Assembly: GCA_934274515.1 (NCBI GenBank)
Contig: CAKQTC010000018.1
Span: 1-20,932 of the forward strand
Origin: an uncultured Clostridia bacterium
GTDB lineage: Bacteria; Bacillota; Clostridia; Christensenellales; DTU072
Length of the DNA stretch: 20,932 nt
Direction of reading: 5' to 3'
The position numbers and the translations under genes are program-made. This document shows, piece by piece, positions 9,821-16,850 of this stretch. How positions within the stretch are numbered: the first letter of the stretch is position 1; each line of letters starts with the position of its first letter. A model generated the notes under the pieces. It was not told where the DNA came from and searched no databases. It saw only the letters and a program-made list of their open reading frames with translations.

Positions 9821-10900
9821 TCAGATGAATTGCCACCCTCTCCTATGTGGTTTGGAACAGTATCTAAAATGATATTTTTTTAAAGCCGGATAATCTTCCG
9901 GTTTAAAGATGGTCTTACGACCTTGCAGTTTGTCTAATGGAATACTAGATAAATCAATATCCTTTGTAAATGATATTGATCTCCAGAATCCAAAACTCTT
10001 TTTGTCAAACATCGAGAGCAAGTCATCAAAATATGAGATGATTGTCTCGTAATTCTCAATTTCAAGTATACCTTCTTGGCATTTATTAATATCTTCGTCA
10101 GAAAGATACTGTCCGTCTTTAACTTGACGTAATTGGTTGAACAGATATTCGCGATAGGAAAGCAAAAATCTATAAGGAGCTTTAACTTTCTCTACAATGT
10201 TAAGTCTATTTGCGATTCGTAATGCTAACTCTTGATTTAAATCTCGTAGAAGCTGTTTGACATTAGAAACATTCTTGGAATTAATATCTTTAATCGAGAG
10301 GGATTTACCATCAAATGAAAAGTATTGATGAACAGTCTGAGTCGTGTCCCAGAAATCATTAAAGAGCTTGTCATTGTCTGTAAGATTGACCCTAATGCTA
10401 CGGCGGTCTGTCCCGGTGATTTTTTTATAATATCTACCCGAGATAGAAATCCGAAGGTTCCCATTTATCAAAGCTTCTTTGGCCAAGCAACAGGACATAC
10501 CAATAGCATGAGGGAATCTTCTGCTTAAAGAATAAATATCTTCATCGTCAATTTCTTCTTGTCTGTATAGTTCGAAGTTAGTCTCTTGTCGCGGAGCCTC
10601 TGCTGGAGCCGTCTCGCTTGTAGCTACTTCATCTGCATCAGATGATTCATCAGACGATTCAACAGACGTTTGTCTATTCGCGCCTGAATCCTGGCGGTCT
10701 TCTACTGGCATTTGTTTAGGGAAAAGAATCGCAGTACTATAGATTGAACCGGGAGTGGTATTTACCACTTCCTCTTTACATACAGAATCCTCAGCGTCCG
10801 TATGATATGAAAACTTCCCTTGGCATCCATTGGGACCAATCATTTGTTCCCTGATAAACGCCTCCAAAGAGCCCCTTTTGAGATCTATGATGTTTGACAT
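9821..10900 (-). CDS. drmA: DISARM-type DrmA, N-terminal part (split by frameshift)
   Basis: N-terminal region of the drmA gene. It begins SNIIDLKRGSLEAFIREQMIGPNG, with the arginine- and GP-containing opening seen at the start of DrmA proteins. It then has IYSTAILFPKQMP, an acidic Ser/Asp/Glu-rich linker (about residues 75-110) and an IGMSCCLAKEALINGN segment. I place the start at the ATG at 10900; an in-frame TTG at 10966 would only add 22 residues of non-family character. The frame stays sensible to PEDYPALK and then runs into A7 on the minus strand (T7 at 9875-9881). Removing one A gives PALKNIILDTVPNHIGEGG and joins directly to the helicase part. The short tail (KYHFRYCSKPHRRGWQFI) is out-of-frame reading. 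Either one extra A is a sequencing error or the gene is off by mutation or slippage. Confidence 0.75.
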   Translation of the reverse strand: MSNIIDLKRGSLEAFIREQMIGPNGCQGKFSYHTDAEDSVCKEEVVNTTPGSIYSTAILFPKQMPVEDRQDSGANRQTSVESSDESSDADEVATSETAPAEAPRQETNFELYRQEEIDDEDIYSLSRRFPHAIGMSCCLAKEALINGNLRISISGRYYKKITGTDRRSIRVNLTDNDKLFNDFWDTTQTVHQYFSFDGKSLSIKDINSKNVSNVKQLLRDLNQELALRIANRLNIVEKVKAPYRFLLSYREYLFNQLRQVKDGQYLSDEDINKCQEGILEIENYETIISYFDDLLSMFDKKSFGFWRSISFTKDIDLSSIPLDKLQGRKTIFKPEDYPALKKYHFRYCSKPHRRGWQFI

Positions 10901-11001
10901 TCTTAATTTCCTGATATTGCTTGGTTTAATATTTACAAATTTACCACATCTTTGGCAATCCTGCAAATGTGAGGTGCCCTAAAGATATTCCGAATGGCAA
11001 C

Positions 11002-13314
11002 TTAATTACACGTCGCAACTGTTTTGAGCTCAATCTTTTCTTTAATTAGTTCGACTAGGGCTTCCAAATCTTTGATATTGTGAATTTGGAGAGATTCATT
11101 GATTGGGCTTTCTTCAAATTCCTCAAACATTTCATCCGTAATTTCACTAAAAAGATAATCCATCATGAAATGGTCTATCATCTGATTATTTGCTTTCGAA
11201 TTTGCCTTAGTAGCACGTTTTATAGCTCTCATTGCGTCAAGATACTTCAAAGAAAGATCTAGGTATTCGATTAGACGTTTCTGCGTCCTCCGCACTAATG
11301 GTAGAAGCATTTTACTTTCAGATGAATGCCAAGCATGGAAAGCATTCAAACTTATTCTCTCACGGTCATTTAAGGGTTCCATAAGTTCATCATACACTTT
11401 TTGTTCTCCCATTGCCTCAACCTTTTTTCTTAAAAGAATGTTCCAAATTGTATTATCTGATTGTTCATCATCTTTTGATAAACGTCCTCTACTCAAGTAG
11501 TATGCACGCAATACCTGAACTTTTTCGTTTGCTCTTTGGCTTTTCTGTTCCATGAATTCTTTAATTACTTCATCTAAAGCTGAGAGTTTCTGTAATTTAA
11601 TGTCCTTCAGGGTCTCCAGATGCTCTTTTAACTCTGAGAACTTCTCGATTGCAATAACAGAGTCTTTCTCATATATTATGAGCTCTGTATCAAGAACAGA
11701 TATTTTTTCTCCATCAGAAAAAATTATAGAATTGGTTTGTGTACTGTTGCTCCTAGTCTGCGTTTCATCAGGTTCCACATCATAATTTTCCTTAACACTT
11801 ACAGGATGAATCGGTTCGGTAAGCGTAAAGGCATAGTGATTTCTAAACAGACTGTCAGTATATTGGCACAGTAATTTATTGTATTCATATAGATCCCACT
11901 CATGGATACTGTTAAAAGAGAATCCATGAGCAATATCTAGTATTCTTTGTCCCTCATTCAAGAAATATGAATCAAAGGAATTAGGATATTTGTGATAAAT
12001 GCTATTTGTAAAGTGTCCTCTATAGGTGAGATTTACAATACACTTTTCTTTTATAGCTGATTTACCATTCCTTGGTGTTAATTGAGATAGACAATAAAAT
12101 TTTAATTTTCTATCTGTACCAAAAACAGCTTTCAGACCATCTTTTTCTTGTTTAGTTGCATCATGAGGTAATATAAAAGCAACCCTTGTGTCATCTCCGA
12201 TGAATTTCAAAATATCAGGAATTATCCTATTATTGGCTATTTCTTGCTGGTATTCCAGTGAGAAAGCTAACTCATCATCCATTCCATCAATGGCTGACTG
12301 TGCTTTTTTCAGATACTGATTACATAATTCTTCATTAAGACACAGAGATAGGTGATTCCGTTCAAGTACAGGATAATCACAAGTCCCAACATATTCGCCA
12401 ATCATACCATTATAGTAAAATTGGTCATCTTCGATGAATACATGCTGTTGAATATTAGGCTTTTCAAACAAATACAAGGATTCTTCTTCTGTAAATGTTA
12501 TGAAATCATCATTATGCAAGGCTTCTTTTTCAGTAGCAAGACATTCGAATTTTGAGTGTCCTAAACTAATCATTCGCGCTCTAGTTTTATAAAGGCGTTG
12601 TGGCTTTTGCGAAAACTCGAATACAAAGCAATTCTTGACATTATCCAAACCAGCTCGTTCAATTCCACTTTTTGTTAATGAATTACACTGCTCATTATTA
12701 CGGTATATTACAAATAGATTGGAGATGGATTCACCCAGAGGTTCGTTATCGTAAGTGATGTCATCAATTTCTTTTTGTCCAATTTCGGTGCATATTGTCA
12801 AATTTGAATCACTATCAAGATTGTTATATCCACCTGATAGATCACTTAGATATTCATTTTTATTGCCCCGCGAAGCATTGAGTACTTGGATTGGGGTGAA
12901 CAATAGATTTTTCCCTGCGTAAGAATACAATGGAATCTCTGTCTTACATATTTGGGAAACATATCCTCGATATTTTATTAGTCTATTATTGAGCCGATTA
13001 TCATCGGTTGCGAGCATAATTGGCGTTTTCTTCAATGCTTTAAACTTATTAATGTTTTTATCATTATATGAAAGCGCCAATTTCAAAACGAGGTATTCCA
13101 CAAAGACGTCTTCCGCCCAATCCGGGCAATTGGGGATTCGCACTATTGGGAAATGAATATCTTCATCTTCCTTAGATAAATAAAAGTCAATAATCTCATT
13201 CAAGAGTAAAAGCAGCCGTCTTGCGTTAGACTTTTGACTGTGAACCATAAGGCTGATAATGGCATCAACCAACTCTGAATCTTTATTAACTATATTTTTG
13301 AAATTATCGTTCAT
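11002..13314 (-). CDS. Large uncharacterised protein in the DrmE position of the DISARM-like operon
   Basis: A 770-residue protein directly upstream of drmA. In class 2 DISARM that position holds DrmE, a large protein of unknown function, so DrmE-like is the best guess from size and place. I do not recognise a diagnostic DrmE motif. Seen: no Walker A, no nuclease or methyltransferase motif. There is a segment AEDVFVEYLVLKLALSY near residue 70 followed by TPIMLATDD, which resembles a helicase-like strand and helix order. A middle block (about 380-480) reads VAFILPHDATKQEKDG and later IVNLTYRGHFTNS. A charged, helix- and coiled-coil-prone region lies at about 550-640, and the C-terminus is acidic (EMFEEFEESPINE). 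Its ATG overlaps the stop of the NERD-helicase gene (ATGA), so the two are translationally coupled. A stretch of about 100 nt separates it from drmA. It could be a degenerate helicase-like scaffold. Confidence 0.5.
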   Translation of the reverse strand: MNDNFKNIVNKDSELVDAIISLMVHSQKSNARRLLLLLNEIIDFYLSKEDEDIHFPIVRIPNCPDWAEDVFVEYLVLKLALSYNDKNINKFKALKKTPIMLATDDNRLNNRLIKYRGYVSQICKTEIPLYSYAGKNLLFTPIQVLNASRGNKNEYLSDLSGGYNNLDSDSNLTICTEIGQKEIDDITYDNEPLGESISNLFVIYRNNEQCNSLTKSGIERAGLDNVKNCFVFEFSQKPQRLYKTRARMISLGHSKFECLATEKEALHNDDFITFTEEESLYLFEKPNIQQHVFIEDDQFYYNGMIGEYVGTCDYPVLERNHLSLCLNEELCNQYLKKAQSAIDGMDDELAFSLEYQQEIANNRIIPDILKFIGDDTRVAFILPHDATKQEKDGLKAVFGTDRKLKFYCLSQLTPRNGKSAIKEKCIVNLTYRGHFTNSIYHKYPNSFDSYFLNEGQRILDIAHGFSFNSIHEWDLYEYNKLLCQYTDSLFRNHYAFTLTEPIHPVSVKENYDVEPDETQTRSNSTQTNSIIFSDGEKISVLDTELIIYEKDSVIAIEKFSELKEHLETLKDIKLQKLSALDEVIKEFMEQKSQRANEKVQVLRAYYLSRGRLSKDDEQSDNTIWNILLRKKVEAMGEQKVYDELMEPLNDRERISLNAFHAWHSSESKMLLPLVRRTQKRLIEYLDLSLKYLDAMRAIKRATKANSKANNQMIDHFMMDYLFSEITDEMFEEFEESPINESLQIHNIKDLEALVELIKEKIELKTVATCN

Positions 13315-15041
13315 TTCTTTAAATAGATGATTTCAACATCAAGAATGGCTCTTGATATTCCAATATAAAGTTCATATTTATCGTTCACTTTATCAGCATC
13401 TAGGAGAAGAATAACATGCTTATTTTCCAGACCTTTATAGGACAGTATGGTTGTTAATGATAAAGCCTCGCTTTGTAATGATAAGTTTTTAGGCGTCAGT
13501 TCGTTTATCCACTCAATATCAGCTAACCTATCATAGAATGAAGCAGTGCCGCATCTTAAAGTTGACGAAGAGAGCAACACATAATCGCTAATGGATTTAT
13601 TTGATTTGGCTCTTAAATAAATAGTTTTAAGAATATCAATTCCCTCACGGTAAGTAGCACATTCTTTTACTTTAATACATGAAAGATTTGATAACGAGAA
13701 ATCATCAATGATGTTGCAAACCTCGTGTGATTCGGCATGAAGGATTTTATTAGCACAATGAACCAGACATTTATTGGATGGGACCCTTTTGTTTTCGTTC
13801 AATATGTAATGCGCTCCAAAATCAGATATTTCATTTGCAAATACTCTCAATTGACGATCATCATTTCGATAACCCTGCTCGGTGTCATAAAAGACTAGAT
13901 ACCTACCATTAGATAATCCTCTTGAATCAACTGATGTGACAGTATTGATTACATCCTTTATTCCCTTGTCAAATATATCTTGTGCCTCATCTACGACGAT
14001 AAAATCAAAGGGATAGAAACCCTCTCGTTTTCGATAGGCTTTTACAACTTCATTAATTTTAGTACGGATACAATTGGGCGAGCCTTGAAAATCTTCAAAA
14101 CTTATGGTATCTTTCCCCGTAGACAGTTTAGAGATAAAGGAAATGTATTGTTCGACTTGGCAGTTCTTTATGTTTGCGATTTCCAAGTCGTGTTTTATTT
14201 TAGATGCAAGTAAGTTGTTCCAACAGAGATAGACACCTCTTAAGTTTTTATATTTTCGAATAAACGCTTTTGCAATCGTAGTTTTACCTGTTCCCGGGCC
14301 TCCCTCTATAATAATTCTTTTGTTTTGTTGAATGGCGCGGAAAACTTCAAGGTTTTGAACTTCAAGCCAATTGACTATAGTAGCATAGTTCTCTTCAGAA
14401 TAATTCCAGAATGTTGGTCTGTTTTGAGAAAAGGAACTAATTGAAATAGCCAAATCTTTGTCAGACATAATAACGTCTCCCCAGTTCTTCATTTGCCGCT
14501 CATTGCATATAACATCTAATGCAAATTCAGCAAAAGAGCATTTTGAGGATGTTTGTTCTGCCTCTGTCCAAAGTTTATATTTTAAGTCAAGAATAGATGC
14601 ACTATTTGTTGATGACATGATGGTATGTGGGAATGCACAGGCTGTAGCCACGAAGACACCACTAGGAAGGATATTATTGTTTATAATAGCAAATTTGTAG
14701 TCATCTGCTTGAGCAAATGGAGACCTATCCATATAGTTAACTCCATTACTGTTAAAGTAAAATTTGCCATCATCTATACCGACCCTACCACCTTTGACTT
14801 CTACAATTAGTATACCGTATGCACAAGCCAACAAAAAATCTATCTGGATTTCTGATTGGTAGTTAATGGATATAGGCAATCTCAAATCGTGCCAAAAGTG
14901 CCATAACAAATCACTCTTTTGGCAATCATTGTATATTCTCCGATACATATCAATTTCTCCATGCAGAGGTGTTCCATCATTTTTTACTATGATAGTCTCT
15001 AACATATCTAAATCCTTATAATCGTGAGATATAATAGTCAT
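13311..15041 (-). CDS. NERD-nuclease/SF1 (UvrD-like) helicase fusion
   Basis: A 576-residue fusion of a NERD (nuclease-related) domain and a superfamily 1 helicase. NERD part: GEIDMYR (Glu29), IQIDFL (Asp68) and ILIVEVKGG (Glu81, Lys83), the D...EVK pattern of the restriction-endonuclease-like fold. Helicase part: Walker A GGPGTGKTT (247-255), Walker B DFIVVDEAQD (DEAQD at 351-355), VFYDTEQGY and LNENKRVPSN, motif V-like TTILSYKGLENKHVILLL, and a C-terminal YIGISRA that matches the SF1 YVALTRA motif VI. The protein should bind ATP and may unwind and cut nucleic acid. The start is 11 nt after the radical SAM stop. A second ATG at 15005, preceded by AAGGA, is an equally good start and keeps the whole NERD domain. 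Such proteins are frequent in defence islands, but I do not know this one as a standard DISARM member. Confidence 0.8.
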   Translation of the reverse strand: MTIISHDYKDLDMLETIIVKNDGTPLHGEIDMYRRIYNDCQKSDLLWHFWHDLRLPISINYQSEIQIDFLLACAYGILIVEVKGGRVGIDDGKFYFNSNGVNYMDRSPFAQADDYKFAIINNNILPSGVFVATACAFPHTIMSSTNSASILDLKYKLWTEAEQTSSKCSFAEFALDVICNERQMKNWGDVIMSDKDLAISISSFSQNRPTFWNYSEENYATIVNWLEVQNLEVFRAIQQNKRIIIEGGPGTGKTTIAKAFIRKYKNLRGVYLCWNNLLASKIKHDLEIANIKNCQVEQYISFISKLSTGKDTISFEDFQGSPNCIRTKINEVVKAYRKREGFYPFDFIVVDEAQDIFDKGIKDVINTVTSVDSRGLSNGRYLVFYDTEQGYRNDDRQLRVFANEISDFGAHYILNENKRVPSNKCLVHCANKILHAESHEVCNIIDDFSLSNLSCIKVKECATYREGIDILKTIYLRAKSNKSISDYVLLSSSTLRCGTASFYDRLADIEWINELTPKNLSLQSEALSLTTILSYKGLENKHVILLLDADKVNDKYELYIGISRAILDVEIIYLKK

Positions 15042-15052
15042 AGTCCAACTTA

Positions 15053-16444
15053 TTACTGGTTTGATTTTTTAAGTATTTCAAATTTAAGGGAGAACAAATC
15101 TAATAGCTCATCAACATGTTCTGGAAACATATCAAACAACTCAACAATGGTTCTTAAGGGAAGACACATTTTGACGTTATCATAATATCCAGCCTTTACA
15201 TCTTCCATGAACCCATCATAGCTCTTTTGTTTCGGTCGTCCGACAATCTTTTTAGTTGTTTCTTCCCAGAAAGATTGATTACGATATACAAATTCCCAAA
15301 ATGACATTTTTTTATAAAATGCTTGCTGATTACACCATCTCGCAATTTGTACATACAAGTTAGGAAGTGGAGAATTATGATAATCCTCGTGTCTCATGAC
15401 ATATCCTACACAACCAAATTTCATGAGAATTTCGATACGTTTGAAAATTAAGCAAATATCCTCATAGAAACGCTCAAGATTGTCTGGAGTCATGCGATAC
15501 CCACAGAACAAATAGAATTTAGTACCTTTCTTGGGATTATATTTCCTCCATATTTTTAACGCTTTTATTATTTTCTCCCTGTCCTGCCAGTTGTCAAAGG
15601 CAAATATAAAATCTCCATGATATTTACACTGAGAAAGCATTTTGGCGATTTCCTCTCCATCAGGACTTTCTGCAATAATCCTTTCATCTAATCCTTGTCT
15701 AAATTGAAACGGACGCCCTAGTTTCATCAATGCTTCTAACTGAGGTTTCCATATTTCCTTGGGAGCTGCAAGAAAATTGTCATCCCATAAATAGATGTAT
15801 GGTCTAATCAATCTACCATGCTCATCTCTTTCGTTACTTACAAACCATTCAAGTTTAGAGTATGCAGAAATCTCATTTTCTAGTTTATTTACGCAAAATG
15901 GGCAATGACGGATACAGCCCCTAGTAAGAAAGCCAATAGAGTAACGTTTATAGTCGTTATAGTAATTCGGATTTCGTCCTTCTTGAGTCTTCTGCTCAAT
16001 ATAATCATTATACAGGTTATAATCCGGCATTTGACGTCTTAAATCTATACCAAAAGGTCTTTCTTCTATGCTATATTTATTGGGCAGTGTATTTAAAAAA
16101 GGATCATTTTCTATTTGGTGCATATCCCGTGCTCGAAATTGCTTGAACTCGGGAACTTTAGTTTTAGTTGCATACATACCTGTACCACCAATCCTAAACT
16201 TTCTTTTCTGGTTTTTGGTGGCAGTAGTATAAAACTGAGGGTCTGGGGAGAAAGAGAAAACCTTCGAGATATAGATTAATTTATATCTTGAGATATTGAT
16301 AGTATTCGTAGTAATTAACTCGACAACAAAATTATTGTCTTTGAGGAACCCGGATAGTTTCATTAACAATAAATTCGGGTGTCGGGTCCCTCCGTTTAAT
16401 AAATCTGCGTCAACCAATCCAATTCTGGGTTTCTTTTTAGCCAC
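15053..16444 (-). CDS. Radical SAM protein, second gene of the defence operon
   Basis: A 463-residue radical SAM enzyme. The 4Fe-4S motif CxxxCxxC is seen as CIRHCPFC (Cys177, 181, 184). The N-terminal 90 residues start PRIGLVDADLLNGGTRHPN and LLLMKLSGFLKDNNF. This resembles the Rossmann-like lead domain of radical SAM proteins that carry a cobalamin-type domain, but no DxHxxG cobalamin ligand motif is visible. After the cluster the TIM-barrel-like region holds YIYLWDDNFLAAP, FQFRQGLDERI and FYLFCGYRMTPDN. I recall similar proteins of unknown function in phages and mobile elements of gut bacteria. The start is a GTG that lies inside the end of the XRE gene (49-nt overlap) in another frame, which suggests coupled expression. 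The substrate is unknown. A nucleic-acid or nucleotide modification role is inference from the missing DISARM methyltransferase. Confidence 0.8.
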   Translation of the reverse strand: MAKKKPRIGLVDADLLNGGTRHPNLLLMKLSGFLKDNNFVVELITTNTINISRYKLIYISKVFSFSPDPQFYTTATKNQKRKFRIGGTGMYATKTKVPEFKQFRARDMHQIENDPFLNTLPNKYSIEERPFGIDLRRQMPDYNLYNDYIEQKTQEGRNPNYYNDYKRYSIGFLTRGCIRHCPFCVNKLENEISAYSKLEWFVSNERDEHGRLIRPYIYLWDDNFLAAPKEIWKPQLEALMKLGRPFQFRQGLDERIIAESPDGEEIAKMLSQCKYHGDFIFAFDNWQDREKIIKALKIWRKYNPKKGTKFYLFCGYRMTPDNLERFYEDICLIFKRIEILMKFGCVGYVMRHEDYHNSPLPNLYVQIARWCNQQAFYKKMSFWEFVYRNQSFWEETTKKIVGRPKQKSYDGFMEDVKAGYYDNVKMCLPLRTIVELFDMFPEHVDELLDLFSLKFEILKKSNQ

Positions 16445-16668
16445 GGTAATAGTTGTTTATCAATTAGAAGTTCGGACATCTTTGTGTTAATCAGCTCAGA
16501 AATATTTTTTAATGTATACAAATCCGGTTGAGAAGTATTAGTACACCATTTGGAGATGGTGACTGGATCTTTCCCTAGTTGCTCCGCGAGCCATTTGCCG
16601 GTATGTCCAGTCTCTGCCAAAACTGCCTTTATCCTATTTAACTTCTGTCGTTCTGTTTTTGTCTCCAT
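16396..16668 (-). CDS. XRE-family HTH regulator, first gene of the defence operon
   Basis: A 90-residue Cro/C1-type helix-turn-helix protein. The HTH is seen as LNRIKAVLAETGHTGKWLAE, then QLGKDPVTISKWCTNTSQP and TLKNISELINTKMSELLID, which is the common Bacteroidota XRE type. I chose the ATG at 16668 because family homology starts there and a -7 box (16693-16700) sits about 24 nt upstream. The longer frame to 16734 would place the promoter inside the gene. Its end overlaps the start of the radical SAM gene. A regulator of this size at the head of a defence operon usually represses its own promoter. The palindrome at 16744-16761 is a candidate operator. The last 18 residues may be an out-of-family tail. 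Confidence 0.8.
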   Translation of the reverse strand: METKTERQKLNRIKAVLAETGHTGKWLAEQLGKDPVTISKWCTNTSQPDLYTLKNISELINTKMSELLIDKQLLPWLKRNPELDWLTQIY

Positions 16669-16692
16669 TGATTGATTTATTAAATTTGAACG

Positions 16693-16700
16693 CAAAGTTA
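16693..16700 (-). promoter_or_regulatory. Bacteroides-type -7 promoter box for the defence operon
   Basis: The minus strand reads TAACTTTG, an exact match to the Bacteroides -7 consensus TAnnTTTG, about 24 nt before the XRE start codon. No convincing -33 TTTG is found at the usual spacing, so the promoter may be weak or activator-dependent. Confidence 0.5.
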
Positions 16701-16743
16701 ATAAATATTTTAGAGAGGGCATGGCTATAGACAATCTTTGCCG

Positions 16744-16761
16744 TTATGTTTAATAACATAA
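16744..16761. promoter_or_regulatory. Palindromic candidate operator upstream of the XRE gene
   Basis: TTATGTT and AACATAA form a perfect 7-bp inverted repeat around a 4-nt spacer (TAAT), about 45 bp upstream of the -7 box. Size and symmetry fit a dimeric XRE repressor site. No T tract follows on either strand, so a terminator for the mobV gene is less likely. Confidence 0.4.
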
Positions 16762-16850
16762 AATGGATACTCAAGAAAGTTCTGTGATTAGTGTGTTCAT
16801 TAAACTAATAGTTTGTGAAGCAGTATTCAATATAGAAAGCCTACATCCTT

